Positions 12,474 through 25,266 are shown, numbered from the stretch's first letter. The stretch is 64,000 nt of DNA from Antilocapra americana (GCA_007570785.1 ML664159.1:4373987-4437986), one strand, 5' to 3'. Notes: generated by a model not told the origin, from the letters alone. Program-made: numbers and translations.

Positions 12474-14630
12474 CTGACTGTGGCTCAGATCATAAACTCC
12501 TTATTGCCAAATTTAGACTTAAATTGAAGAAAGTAGGGAAAACCACTAGACCATCCAGGTATGACCTAAATCAAATCCCTTGTAATTATATAGTGGAAGT
12601 GAGAAATAGATTTAAGTGGCTAGATCTGATAGACAGAGTGCCTGATGAACTATGGACGGAGGTTCGTGACATTCTACAGGAGACAGGGATTAAGACCATC
12701 CCCAAGAAAAGGAAATGCAAAAAAGCAAAATGGCTGTCTGAGGAGGCCTTGCAAATAGCTGTGAAAAGAAGAGAAGCTAAAGGTAAAGGAGAAAAGGAAA
12801 GATATTCCCATCTGAATGCAGAGTTCCAAAGAATACTAGGGAGAGATAAGAAAGCCTTACTTAGGATCAATGCAAACAAATAGAGGAAAACAGCACAATA
12901 GGAAAGAGTAGAGATCTCTTCAAGAGAATTAGAGATACCAAGGGAACATTTCATGCAAAGATGGGCTCGATAAAGGACATAAATGGGATGGACCTAACAG
13001 AACCAGAAGATATTAAGAAGAGGTGGCAAGAATACACAGAAGAACTGTACAAAAAAGATCTTCATGATTCAAATAATCATGATGGTGTGATCACTCACAC
13101 TCAGCTTGAGCCAGACATCTTGGAAGGTGAAGTCAAGTGGGCCTTAGAAAGCATCACTACAAACAAAGCTAGTGGAGGTGATGGAATTCCGGGTGAGCTA
13201 TTTCAAATCCTAAAAGATGATGCTGTGAAAGTGCTGCACTAAATATGCTAGCAAATTTGGAAAACTCAGCAATGGCCACAGGACTAGAAAAGGTCAGTTT
13301 TCATTCCAATCCCAAAGAAAGGCAATGCCAAAGAATGCTCAAACTACCACACAATTGCACTCATCTCACATGCTAGTAAAGTAATGCTCAAAGTTCTCCA
13401 AGCCAGGCTTCAGCAATATGTGAACCATGAACTTCCAGATGTTCAAGCTGGTTTTAGAAAAGGCAGAGGAACCAGAGATCAAATTGCCAACATCTGCTGG
13501 ATTATCGAAAAAGCAAGAGAATTTCAGAGAAACATCTATTTCTGCTTTATTGACTATGCCAAAGCCTTTGCCTGTGTGGATCACAATAAACTGTGGAAAA
13601 TTCTTAAAGAGATGGGAATACCAGACCATCTGACCTGTCTCTTGAGAAACCTATATGCAGGTAAGGAAGCAACAGTTAGAATGGGACATGCAACAACAGA
13701 TGGTTACAAATAGGAAAAGGAGTACGTCAAGGCTGTATATTGTTACCCTGATTATTTAACTTATATGCAGAGTACATCATGAGAAATGCTGGGCTGGAAG
13801 AAGCAGAAGCTGCAATTAAGATTGCCAGGAGAAATATCAATAACCTCAGATATGCAGACGACACCACCCTTATGGCAGAAAGTGAAGAGGAACTAAAAAA
13901 CCTCTTGCTGAAAGTGAAAGAGGAGAGTGAAAAAGTTGACTTAAGACTCAACATTCAGAAAAATAAGATGATGGCATCTGGCGCCATCACTTCATGGGAA
14001 ATAGATGGGGAAACAGTGGAAACAGTGTCAGACTTTATTTTTTGGGGCTCCAAAATCACTGTAGATGGTGATTGCAGCAATGAAATCAAAAGACACATAC
14101 TCCTTGGAAGGAAAGTTATGGCCAACCTGGATAGTATATTGAAAAGCAGAGACTTACTTTAACAACAAAGGTCCATCTAGTCACGGCTATGGTTTTGCCA
14201 GTAGTCATGTATGGCTGTGAGAGTTGGACAGTGAAAAAGGCTGAGCACTGAAGAATTGATGCTTTTGAACTGTGGTGTTGGAGAGGACTCTTGAGAGTCC
14301 CTTTACTGCAAGGAGATCCAACAAGTCCATCCTAAAGGAGATCAGTCCTGAGTGTTCATTGGAGGGACTGATGTTGAAGCTGAAACTCCGATACTTTGAC
14401 CACATCATATGAAGAGCTGACTCATTGGAAAAGACCATGATGCTGGGAAGGATTGGGGGCAGAAGGAGAAGGGGACGACAGAGGATGAGATGGCTGGATG
14501 GCATCACCGACTCAATGGACATGGGTTTGGGTGGACTTTGGGAGTTGGTGATGGACAGGGAGGCTTGGCGTGCTGCAGTTCATGGGGTCACAAAGAGTTG
14601 GACATGACTGAGCAACTGAACTGAACTGAA
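12474..14630 (+). mobile_element. BovB LINE, 2.2 kb, reverse-transcriptase region, sense
   Basis: A 5'-truncated copy that begins after the endonuclease domain and runs to the 3' end (gactgagcaactgaactgaa). The reverse-transcriptase fingers and palm can be followed in broken frames: QARLQQYVNHELPDVQAGFR near 13399-13458, FIDYAKAF near 13545-13568, and the catalytic YADD at 13851-13862. Several stops and frame breaks (for example near 12880, 13240, 13710 and 14160) make it inactive. RTE elements copy themselves by target-primed reverse transcription and supply the machinery for BovB-tailed SINEs such as Bov-tA. No clear TSD was seen. Confidence 0.96.
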
Positions 14631-15811
14631 TAATTTTTTTCTTTCGTTATGTTTGAGTTCCTATTTCTATACTTTTAGAAACCTCTGGGTGTGGCTGTTT
14701 TCAAATATGTGAAGAAGAATAAGGTTTTTGCAAGTGTGGTATTACTAGTAATATAATTTCCTTGAGTTCAAAACTTTTGTCGTCTTCAACCAAGTTGTTA
14801 GATTTATAATTATTTATTTTGAGATATATATGCCACCCTTGGTCCAAAACTAATATAATTTGTCACATATATTTATAAACTTCTCATGAAGCACCAACCA
14901 CCACCATTTTTATAAGCTAATATTTAAAAGTTGTTTTCTTCCTACTAATGGTGATACTTTTTTCTTTCCAAGGCATTAAAAATATAAAAAATAGTAGGTT
15001 TTGCTAACAGATGAGCTGGTAGATTTGAAAATCTATTTCAGTATTTACACCTTTGTACCTCTTCCAACAGACACTTATTATCACTCTCCCCTTTCTATTA
15101 GACCTAGAAAAAGACCATAGAACAGCTGAGCTAAACTGTACCATCACCTGGTTTTTCTTCTCTAGGTTAAAATGAAAACAGCCTTAACCATCAACAGGGG
15201 AAATAAAATTCTAAATGTAAATGTCACTTTTCACTCTTTGCTAATTGTCCCTCTTACAGACACATAGCACGAAAATTAGTAATGCCTTTACTCAGGTGTT
15301 TCCTACTTAGAGCCATCGTTTACTGCAGTGGCACAAAAATTTGTGAAACACAAGAGACACAAGAATTATTGAAAAATGGTACTATAACACTTTGGAATCA
15401 GAATCATACTTAATAGCTAGAACTAATCACTGTATTACTTTAGAAGATCTACTGTATTTTAGTAGAAGGACATGTGGATGGAATCTCAGAATTACTGAAA
15501 TTTGCTCCAGCCTCAAATGCTTATGAGATTTAATATAGTACTATGAGGAGAAACTCTCTAGATAATTTTTTTAACCACCTTAAATCTATGAAACAAGGCA
15601 AATAAATACTCATCGTTATTACAAAGCAAGAGGCCTCTTCAGATTTTGCATGTGATTTTGAATAAAGTATATTCAGATAAACGTTTCTCCATAGACAGTT
15701 TCTCCATAAACAGTAAACAGCATGGAAGCAGTTCATTATTCTCTAATTTTGGTTACTTTGCTTCAAAGTGAGTGAAGAGGCAAGAAATAGACTTTTAAAA
15801 GAATTTACAAG
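14631..15811. other. unique stretch, no gene seen
   Basis: AT-rich, with no recognised repeat and no supportable exon. Confidence 0.5.
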
Positions 15812-15930
15812 CTCTGAATCTTAGTCATTCTGGCCTTTGGCCAGTTATTTAACTTTCTTGGACCGTTTATTTCTTCATCAATAAAATATGTATAGTAATA
15901 ACTTACCTAGATAAAATATCTTACTGTACT
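15812..15930 (+). mobile_element. MIR SINE, sense
   Basis: The order ggccagttatttaactttct, tttcttcatcaataaaat and tatagtaataacttaccta matches the MIR 3' half. Confidence 0.6.
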
Positions 15931-16445
15931 TAGAATTTGGGAAGAAATGACACTTAATTGTTTGTTTACATCATGTCTCTTTTACTCACACTTTTTTTGT
16001 AAGCATATGAGAATGTTTGAACTGAGTAAATATGTGCCATGGTAAATGCAGTGGAAATAATAAAATATTTGAAAACTTTCTCAAATGTGTGTTGATAGCT
16101 AATTCAGAAAAGTCTATATACATGTGAAGGATGGGATGGACAATGCCAGATATAATACTAGTATCCTCATTATTAACCATCGTGTTTTGCAATAGATGCT
16201 TAAAATATTTTGACATGGCCGTGCCTGTGAAATACCCCAGTGTCTTGGTCATATTCTTACCATTAGTGTGAGAAGCACCAAAAATTATTTTAAACTGAAA
16301 TAAGCAGGAAAATACATTTTGCTAGATGTTTTTATTTGCAGTTCATTAGAACATTTCTCTCTGACTCCCAAAACTGACATTAGAACATCACAAAATTTCA
16401 CTATCTTGAGAAAATAATTTTTTTCATTTTGTAGATGGAATATCA

Positions 16446-17152
16446 GGGTACAGAGATCAAATTGCCACATCCATTAGATCCTAGAAAAAGAAAGAGAATT
16501 CCAGAAAAGCATCTACTTCTGCTTAATTGACTGTGCTAAAGCCTTTGACTGTGTGGATCACAACAAACTGTGGAAAGTTCTTAAAGAGGATGGGAACACC
16601 AGACCACCTTACCTGCCTCCTGAGAAACCTGTATGCAAGTGAAGAAGCAACAGTTTGAAACTATGGACTGGATCAGAACTGGAAAAGGAGTATATCAAGG
16701 CTGTATGTTGTTATGCTACTTATTTAACTTATAGGTAGAGTATATAAAGCAAAATGCCAGGCTGAATGAAGCACAACTTCAGATATGCAGATGACACCAC
16801 CATTATGGCAGAAAGTGAAGAGGAACTAAGGAACCTCTATAAGAAGTTAAAAGACAAGAGTGGAAAAGCTGGCTTAAAAGTCAGCATTCAAAAAATGAAG
16901 ATCATGGTATCCCATCCCATCACTTCATGACAAATAGATGGGGGAAGTGGAGTGACAGACTTTATATTCCTGGGCTCCAAAATCACTGCTGATGGTGACT
17001 GCAGACATAAAATTAAAAGATGCTTGCTCCTTAGGAGAAAAGCGATGACAAACCTAGACAGTGTTTTAAGAAGCAGAGACGTCACTTTGCTGACAAAGTC
17101 CATAGTGTCAGAGCTATATGTGATTTTTCCAGTAATCACATATAGATGTGAG
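16446..17152 (+). mobile_element. older BovB LINE, left part, sense
   Basis: A diverged BovB with intact order: the reverse-transcriptase palm, the YADD codons (tatgcagatgac, about 16787-16798), then the downstream thumb region. About 40 bases usually found before YADD are missing near 16775. It is cut at 17152 by an antisense BovB and resumes at 18996, with agatgtgag on both sides. Its higher divergence compared with the inner copy agrees with the nesting order. Confidence 0.93.
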
Positions 17153-18995
17153 TTCAGTTCAGTTCAGTCACTAAGTCATGTCCAACTGTTTGCGACCCTA
17201 TGGACTGCAGCACGCCAGGCCTCCCTGTCCATCACCAACTCCAGAGCCTACTAAAACTCATGTCCATTGAATTGGTGATACCATCCAACCATCTCATCCT
17301 CTGTCACCCCCTTCTCCTCCCACCTTCAATCTTTCCCAGCATCAGGGTCTTTTCCAGTGAGTCAGTTCTTCACATGAGGTGGCCAAAGTGCTGGAGTTTC
17401 AGGTTCAGCATCAGTCCTTCCAATGAATATTCAAGACTGATCTCGTTTAGGATGGACTGGTTGGATCTCCTTGCAGTGCAGGGACTCTCAAGAGTCTTCT
17501 CCAACAACAGAGTTCAAAAGCATCAATTCTTTGGTGCTCAGCGTTCTTTATAGTCCAACTCTCACATCCATACATGACCCCTGGAAAAACCATGGCTTTG
17601 GCTAGATGGACCTTTGTTGGTAAAGTAATGTCTCTGTTTTTTAATATGCTGTATAGGTTGGTCATAGCTTTTCTTCCAGGGAGCAAGCGTCTTTTAATTT
17701 CACGGCTACAGCAACATCTGCAGTGATTTTGGACCCCCAAAAAGTAAAGTCTGACACTGTTTCCACTGTTCCCCATCTAACTGCCATGAAGTGATGAGAC
17801 CAGATGCCATGATCTTAGTTTTCTGAATCTTGAGTTTCAAGTCAACTTTTTCACTCTCCCCTTTCACTTTCAAGAGGCTCTTCAGTTCTTCTTCACTTTC
17901 TGCCATAAGGGCGGTATCATCTGCATATCTGAGTTTATTGATATTTCTCCTGGCAATCTTGATTTTAGCTTGTGCTTCATCCAGCCCAGTGTTTCTCATG
18001 ATGTACTCTGCATATAAATTAGATAAGCAGGGTAAAAATATGCAACCTTAATATATCCCTTTTCTTATTTGGAACCAGTCTATTGTTCCATGTCCAGTTC
18101 TAACTGTTGCTTCTTGACCTGCATACAGATTTCTCAAGAGGCAGGTAAGGTGGTCTGGTATTCCCATCTCTTTCAGAATTTTCCACAGTTTGTTGTGATC
18201 CATACAGTCAAACACTTTGGCATAGTCAATAAAGCAGAAATAGATGTTTTTCTGCAACTCTCTTGCTTTTTTGATGATCCAACAGATGTTGGCAATTTGA
18301 TCTCTGGTTCCTCTGCTTTTCTAAAACCAGATGGAACATGTGGGAGATCATGGTTCACATACTGTTGAAGCCTGGCTTGGAGAATTTTGAGCATTAGTTT
18401 ACTAACATTTGAGATGAGTGCAATTGTATGGTAGTTTGAGCAAAACTGACCTTTTCCAATCTTGTGGCCATTGCTGAGTTTTCCAAATTTGCTGGCATAT
18501 TGAGTGCAGCACTTTCACAACATCATCTTTTAGGATTGTAAATGGTTCAGCTGGAATTCCATCGCCTCCACTTGCTTTGTTCGTAATGATGCTTCTTCCT
18601 AAGGCTCACTTGACTTCACATTCCAGGATGTCTGGCTCTCGGTGAATGATCACACCATCGTTATTTTCTGGATCGTGAATATCATTTTTGTATAGTTCTT
18701 CCGTGTTTTCTTGACACCTCTTCTTAATATCTTCTGCTTCTGATAGGTCCATACCATTTCTGTTCTTTATCGAGCCCATCTTTTCATGAAGTATTCCCTT
18801 GGTATCTCTTATTTTCTTTATGAGATCTCTAGTCTTTTCCCATCCTATTGTTTTCCTCTATTTCTTTGCACTGATCACTGAGGAAGGCTTTCTTATCTCT
18901 CCTTGTTGTTCTTTGAAACTCTGCATTTAAATGGGTGTATCTTTCCTTTTCTCCTTTGCCTTTTGCTACTCATCTTTTCACAGTTTTATGTAAGC
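17153..18995 (-). mobile_element. BovB LINE inserted antisense into an older BovB
   Basis: Its 3' end lies at the left (agttcagttcagtc) and the truncated 5' end at about 18990. The direct duplication agatgtgag at 17144-17152 and 18996-19004 marks the target site inside the outer BovB. The minus strand carries decayed RT segments, with YADD in a frame covering 17706-17999 and FIDYAKVFDC in the frame at 18048-18257. It is inactive. Confidence 0.94.
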
Positions 18996-19408
18996 AGATG
19001 TGAGAGTTGAACCATAAAGAATGCTGAATGCTGAAGATTTGACTCTTTCGAACTGTGGTATTAGAGAAGACTCTTGAGAGTCCTCAGATAGCAAGGAGAT
19101 CAAACCAGTCAATCCTAAAGAAAATCAACCCTGAATATTCATTGGAAGTACTGATGCTGAGGCTGAAGCTTCTTGGCTACCTGATGCAAAGAGTCAACTC
19201 ATTGGAAAAGACCCTGATGCTGGGAAAGATTGAAGGCGGGAGGAGAAGGGGATGACAGAGGATGACATGGTTGGATGGCATCATCGACACAATGGACACA
19301 AGCTTGAGCACACTCGGGGGGATGGTGAAGGACAGGGAGTCCTGTCATGCTGCAGTTCACAGGGATCACAAAGAGTTGGATGCAACTTACCGACTAAACA
19401 ACAGCAAA
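18996..19408 (+). mobile_element. older BovB LINE, right part, sense
   Basis: Continues the copy at 16446-17152 at the next consensus position (a gatgtgagagttggac-like join) and runs to its 3' end, taaacaacagcaaat. Confidence 0.92.
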
Positions 19409-19984
19409 TATAATTAAGAGCACACCTGTTGGATTTGGGTGGAAACCCTGCTCTGCCACACTGAAGCTTAGGCTAGTAAATTAAATGTTTTCCATGCATA
19501 CTCCTGTCCTCTCTTTATTCATTTTCAAGTATATTCATGTTCTTTGTTTTGTTTAGTAAATGGGATCATGTTTTCAAAGGAGAAAGAGATTAGGAGAGCA
19601 CTGCTCCTTGCAGAAATTTGGTGACGAGATCTCTTTTATCTTGTGTTTGTCCTTCCACTGGTCCTCTGTTCAGCCAATGGATAGGGCTAGAGACTGAGGA
19701 TTGTGTGAGTTTTTTATGGGCCAGGTATGGAAACCTGATACACTTCCACTTATACTCACATTTCAATGGCTTGAATGAAAGTAAATTCTCCAAGAAAGAA
19801 CAGAAAAATGTAGTGTGCATAAAGACTCATGAAGAATAATTTCTGTCACACTTTGTGCCCTGCACTCAAAGAGAAGAATATTTTCTCTCCTGTAGGAATA
19901 AAGTATTGTTCATTCCATTAAGGAAGGCAGTGAAGTGCCTAAGAAAGAAAGTAGAGAGCAGTCATATCCATTTAAAGACAGGGA

Positions 19985-20171
19985 GTATTAATCAGGGAAG
20001 GATTTGAGAAGAGGGTGACATTTGAACTAAAACTTTCTGATAAGATTTTCTCAATGAGAAAATAAGGTGAGCACCCCAGCAAGAACAAGGCATGGTACTA
20101 CAAACAAAACACAGTGTGGCCCCCACAAGGCCATGCATCCTTTAAGTGGTGAAAGAGAATTGGTGAATGAT
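19985..20171 (-). mobile_element. ancient L2 LINE, antisense, part 1
   Basis: The piece gggaaggatttgagaagagg then gtgacatttgaactaa matches the antisense L2 3' region. It is split from part 2 by a SINE at 20172-20280. Confidence 0.65.
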
Positions 20172-20280
20172 GAACTTCCCTGGGTCCAGTGGTGAAGACT
20201 TTGCACTTCCGCTGCAGGGAATATAGGTTCAATCCTTAGGGAGCTAAGTTAGTGTGCTGTGGCCAAGAGATAAAAAAAAA
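20172..20280 (+). mobile_element. short CHR-type SINE, sense
   Basis: A tRNA-like head (gaacttccctgggtccagtgg) and the ggccaagagat end, followed by an A-run. The TSD is attggtgaatgat (20159-20171) against attggtaaatgat (20281-20293). Confidence 0.9.
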
Positions 20281-20293
20281 ATTGGTAAATGAT

Positions 20294-21500
20294 AAGGCTA
20301 GAAAGTCCATTGAGATCAGACTGTGAAAGGCCTTAGGTGGCATGCTAAGGAGATTGGATTTATGTATATCTGTACAGCAGGGTACCTTCAGAGGTAGTGT
20401 GATATGATTGTATTTAGAATGCTAGATTTATTTATTTTGTAATTATTGAGCATTTTATGTTCTAGATATTACTGTTGTTGCTGCTGGAGATGCATAAAAA
20501 GAACACATTCCTTGCTCTAGTGATAATACAAAGGGTTCATTAGAAGGACAGTATTAAAAGTACATAGATGAAACAGGAGCTCCTTTTTTATTCAGTGTAA
20601 AAAGAGATGAGCCTAAATGTGAATATTGGTAATGAAAATGCAATGGACTGGGAGAATTCTGGAGATAATCAATGAAGTAAAATCTGGTGGAACTCCTGGT
20701 CAGTCTGTACTGCATGAGGATATGATTTGGAGGATAGTGGCACAAAGGTTTCTAATCTGAGAGAGAAAACATCAGATACCTAGGAAAGAGGATCAAGTTT
20801 GAGGGAAAGATTATGAGTTCAGTTGTAGGCACAATTTTGAAATATCTATGTGGAGGTATTCAGGAAGTAGTTGGGGAAAATGTTCTGATTGTCTGGAAAG
20901 AGACCAGAACTGGAGTTATGACAAACACATAAGATTACATGTTAGACAACCTACAAGGCTGCGTAACAACAGAGCTCCAAGAAATGAAAGGTGGGTAAAA
21001 GAGACAGCAGCCAGAAAAGGCTGACAAAGAATTGTTAGAATTAGGAAAGCATTTTAATAAAGATGTGGTTGTTAGCTGTTTAAAAAAAGATGGAGAGATG
21101 ATGACAGGATAAAACTGAAGAGCCATTAGATTTGGCTGTGATAGAGTTTGAGGGGGACCATCACAAAAGCTTTGTGGCAAAAGTCTAACAGGAACAAGAA
21201 TAGGCAGTAACTTGTTGACAGAAGAGTAAATATTGTATAGGATTTGTGAGACTTGAACGTATTTATAGTCTGAGGATAGAGAAAAATGAGTTTGAACCTT
21301 GAGAGGCAGAAAGAACCCTAAAGGATACAGAAAGGAATAGGTTCTAAAGCATAAGTGGATGGATTTACTTTTTGAAACAAGGCAAAAAAAGAGATAAGGA
21401 ATGACGCACAAAGAAGTTTAGAGGTGAATGGGAGTGAAGCTGAGACAATATAAGGAAATCAGGGGAGCTGGTGTGAGATTATTGGCACTTCCAGTGGAGA
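20294..21500 (-). mobile_element. ancient L2 LINE, antisense, part 2
   Basis: Ordered, diverged matches to antisense L2 ORF2: aaaggccttaggtggcatgc, then tgagttcagttgtaggcaca, then tctatgtggaggtattcagg. A 158-codon minus-strand frame at 20935-21411 lies inside this relic and is best read as decayed L2 coding sequence. The right boundary is uncertain. Confidence 0.6.
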
Positions 21501-21914
21501 AAGCTTAGGAAATTATAGGAAACAAGAACAGAAATCAGCTGTGGGTGATTAAGAAGGAGCAACGTGGAAGGATCCAGATAATTTCTAAATCATTATAGTC
21601 GATAACATTTATATACCATTTTGTAGGGGGCTTATATGGCAAAAGTTAAAATGGTCAGATGTGTTAGTAGCAGCTCAGCACAGCAACAGAGGAATCAGGG
21701 AAATGAGGGTGTTTATAAATGTGGAATTGAAATGATAATCTTGGAGTTCAGGTTGGGTAGGGAAAGAAGCAAAAACAAGAGGGCACTGATAGCCTGGGGA
21801 GTTTGGAAGAGCCAAGGCATTGGAAGTTATGTGCAAGGCTAGTGAAAGATATAGGTACTTTTGGTAAATGCTCTGCTGTAAAATTTGAAAGGACTGATCA
21901 TTTTAGTTATAAGA

Positions 21915-22025
21915 GTAGATCTTACCACTTACCAGCTGTATTCTTTGGTATCAAATTTTGTGGTACAGCTAATGATATTCCATACCCACCTTCTGTAAAA
22001 TGGGATTGCAACCTTTAGAGAATAT
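21915..22025 (+). mobile_element. MIR SINE, sense
   Basis: The segments ccacttaccagctgta and ttctgtaaaatgggattgca are in the correct order and spacing for MIR. Confidence 0.6.
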
Positions 22026-22204
22026 TAGAAATTTCAGGATAAACTAAGTCAAGTCTTGAGTGGCCATATATTATTCCCTCTTCACATATAAATGATAATA
22101 TCATAAAGCAGTGAGAAAGGAAAAAAATAATTTGGAATTACTTCCAAATTCCCTTAGTAATTGAGGAGGAGTTTGGTCTTAATTACTCAGTTTGAATAAA
22201 TTTT

Positions 22205-22310
22205 TTTTTTGTATGGCTTGAAATTTTATTCTATTTTTTTTTTAATTTTCTTTACTTTATTGTGTTGGTTTTGCTATACATTATCCAAGTGAATTCACTG
22301 ATATCTTTTG
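22205..22310 (-). mobile_element. short L1 3'-end fragment, antisense
   Basis: A T-rich start followed by a ttgtgttggttttgctataca-like stretch, as in the 3' ends of ruminant L1 at 48.8 and 62.4 kb. It is short and diverged. Confidence 0.45.
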
Positions 22311-24187
22311 TAGAGAACATACCTGTATTGATTATTGATAAAAATTTTCAAATGTGTTTTTAATATTTTTCCATAATTCAAAGGTTTTTAAAATTTATAC
22401 ACACAAACACATGCTTGGGAATCTTGATTGACAACGTGAAGCTCAATTACATAAAATATTTAACCAGAGCACAACAGCCATTTACAGTTTAAAGAAAACC
22501 ATATAAAACAATATTACAATGAATTGCCCGACAAATCAGTAAGAAAGGACAAACCAGCCTAGTGAAATAGATAAATCAGATTTAGGCAGGGTAGTTTATT
22601 GAATTTAAATTGTGCCCAGTTGGCCCAAGAGCTATATATAAGCAATCCATCTTACGTTGTTAATGGAGGTTCTTGAAATCCACCTGATGTTTGCATTATT
22701 AAATTTCAGTCTAATGAGTTCTGCTAATACATATTGAAGATGGTTGTAAGGAGTAGAATGTGAATCTGAGCGGGATAATTTGAAAGAAACATAAGCTGAG
22801 CATTTTACATGACTCAAGGGGTATATCTACAATTACACATATAACCAAAATTGAATTTAAATGGAATTTCTATTATCCTTGTCCTTCTACCAGGGAGAAT
22901 AAAGTGTAAATGAAGTAAAAGTCTTTAGAGTTACTGGTGGTTTGTTTTTATTATCTAATTTAATAGATTCTTGCAATGATACAGAGTGGCATAAAAGTTT
23001 TAATATTTCATGACTTTAAATGCAGTCTAAGTGTGTATTAAAGCTTATAAATGGAAACAGATGTCTGTGTAATTGGATATAGCTCTTCACAACACCATTA
23101 TATAAGTTTTATATTTTAAGGAAGTGTCAGTACTGACAGTGAAGAAAAATCAAACTTTTGAAGAAAAAGTTAAGTATGTGCGGTGTATTTTCTTTAAATT
23201 ACTCTTTCAAGCCAGGTTTTATACTTCAAAAGTATATGTTGATTTTGCGTAGGAAAAATATATGCAGCAAAAAATTGAAAAGTAAGTGTGTTTAATTTTT
23301 AAATCACTGTTTACATTGCTGTTATCATTATAATAAAGGCTCATCCAAAGTTTAATGCTGGCACAGTTTGATTTCTTTTCCTTTTGACGAGGCAATACTT
23401 TTTTTAACTTAATATTTCATCAACTATAATGCTATTAGAGACTTATTTTCACTTAGTTCACTCATCAGGCAGTAAGCCGGCAATAAAGGAGAATCGCTCC
23501 TTTGAGACGTTAATGCTTTGGAATAAATGATGTGCTGGAACAGAAATTTAATTAATTTACAGAGTATATTGATAGTCCCTTGTTACTGTGCTGTATATTT
23601 TTAATCTTCTCTAACATCTGTAGTAAAGTGTTTGAAAACCCCTGCAGTTGAGCAACTAGTAGATAATTAAGTAATAAGGGAAGAGGTTTCTAGAGGGAAA
23701 AAGATTCTTTTTACCAAATGCTGTCATAACATGAATAAAGAACTGCTACTATGATATGTAGTGAAAAAAATGCGCTACCTAATTTGATACTGTTCCAAAA
23801 ATATAGCAAGCTTCTTATATTTAAAATGTGGATTGTAGCTTAACTTTTCTCCAAAGTTTAAAACAGATGCATTTCACTGACAAGTCAGATGACTTTTAAT
23901 GACCAACAATTTTTCCCAGGTTTTATGCCATCATTAGACATATGTTGCTTAAATTCATTTTCTTTTCGGTGCAGAGATTATGTTGAGCTAAGCTTCAAAG
24001 ATTCTAAATAAATATTGTAAATAATCTGAATAAAGATTGTAAAAGGTATTTCAGATTTTCGGCCATTTTTTTTCCTTCTGTCTACTGCACAAAACATATG
24101 TAATAAATTTATTTCTCTTTCTCCCAGTATTTTCATTCACAATATAGACATAAAATAAACACAGAAATTTTACTGTTTTTATTTCAG
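22311..24187. other. repeat-poor putative intron before an exon
   Basis: About 1.9 kb without a recognised transposon, just upstream of the candidate exon. The segment 23450-23700 has varied, non-repetitive composition and could be conserved non-coding sequence, but I cannot test that here. Confidence 0.4.
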
Positions 24188-24256
24188 CAAAAGCTGATGA
24201 AGCATTGAAAGCCAAAGAAAGAAATGAAGAAGAAGCAAAGAGAAGAAAGGAGGAAG
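24188..24256 (+). CDS. candidate internal exon of an unidentified host gene
   Basis: This 69-base segment is bounded by a consensus acceptor (pyrimidine-rich tgtttttatttcag ending at 24187) and a strong donor (AAG|GTAAAG at 24256/24257). Only one of the three sense frames is open. It leaves two bases at the left and one at the right, so both introns are phase 1 and the exon can be skipped without a frameshift. The peptide has about 23 residues, rich in Lys, Glu, Ala and Arg (EALKAKERNEEEAKRRKEE), and probably forms a charged helix or coiled-coil segment. I do not recognise the protein. No other exon was found, so flanking introns would be long. The alternative is a chance match in purine-rich DNA. 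The combination of splice sites, symmetric phase and composition makes a real exon somewhat more likely than not. Confidence 0.55.
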
Positions 24257-25076
24257 GTAAAGACATGTATTCATTTTGTTTCAAAGCAGTCACAGTGAAG
24301 AGTCACTATTTGACATGATTCTCTTCATTCTCAGAATAAAGCATAAAACATCATTAAGAGCTTTAGGGGGTACCTCCTGCTACTTTACAAACCTAAACTA
24401 TGACACAATATTACACTATATTCAGTGTCTTGGACACTGATGTTTGCTAGCATTAGGTTAATTTAGAAGCATCCTAGTGATAAGCATCTGGGGAAACAGG
24501 GGAGATACAAAAATCATACAGTGGAACTAGTTTTAGTTTCTTCCTTCTAACTTTTATCTTAAATTATCAAAATCAGTCATAAAAATGCATTGATCTTATG
24601 GGTACATTTTGCAATATTTTAGCAGTGATGAAGAAAAGTCTCCTTGCCAATAAGATTTTAAATAAAAATGCTGTTAAGATGGAACAATAAATTAGGAAAT
24701 GTCAGTCATAATTCAGATTAAGAAATTCATTATAATTTTTATAGATTATTTATTTAAATAACATTGAAGCCACCCCCTAAAAATATTACACAAAGAAATT
24801 TAACACATTTTTATCTCCTCTAACAAATTGTGTTTATCCTTCAGTTTGCAGTGATGTGAGTGAAAATTTTGCATTTTTCGTTCTCAGAGGCTTTATATAT
24901 ACTATCATAAATTGCAGTGCTTAAAGCAAGATCCAGGCGACTCTTTCTCAGTCAGTTAAGTTGATGATCCACTTGGATCATATTACTCTGTTGGCTAATT
25001 AGCAAAGTAACTAATTCTTCTGTGAGCTTTCAAGCAGCTGAAGCCTGATGATGTATTCCAAAATACTGTCTTTGAG
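24257..25076. other. putative intron downstream of the candidate exon
   Basis: No recognised transposon. It ends with the first copy of a 68-base local repeat (25006-25073). Confidence 0.45.
25006..25073. repeat. 68-base direct repeat, copy 1
   Basis: Aligns without gaps to 26081-26148 with 12 mismatches (about 82% identity, counted by hand). A BovB fragment is inserted immediately after it. Confidence 0.7.
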
Positions 25077-25266
25077 TCAGTTCAGTTCAGTCGCTCAGTC
25101 GTGTCCTACTCTTTGTGACCCCATGAACCGTGGCATGCCAAGCCTCCCTGTCCATCACCAACTCCAGAGTCCACACAAACCCATGTCCAATGAGTCGGTG
25201 ATACCATCTAACCATCTCATCCTCTGTCATCCCTTTCTCCTCCTGCCCTCCATCTTGGCCAGCTAT
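25077..25266 (-). mobile_element. BovB LINE 3' end, antisense
   Basis: A 190-base 3'-terminal piece, starting with tcagttcagttcagtcgctc. The TSD tgtctttgag lies at 25067-25076 and 25267-25276. Confidence 0.93.

Noticed and set aside
13366..14162. Apparent reverse-transcriptase genes
   Set aside because: They belong to BovB and are broken by stops and frameshifts; reported as a mobile element, not as genes.
20935..21411. Open frame of 158 codons on the minus strand
   Set aside because: It sits inside an ancient antisense L2 and reads as degraded LINE sequence.
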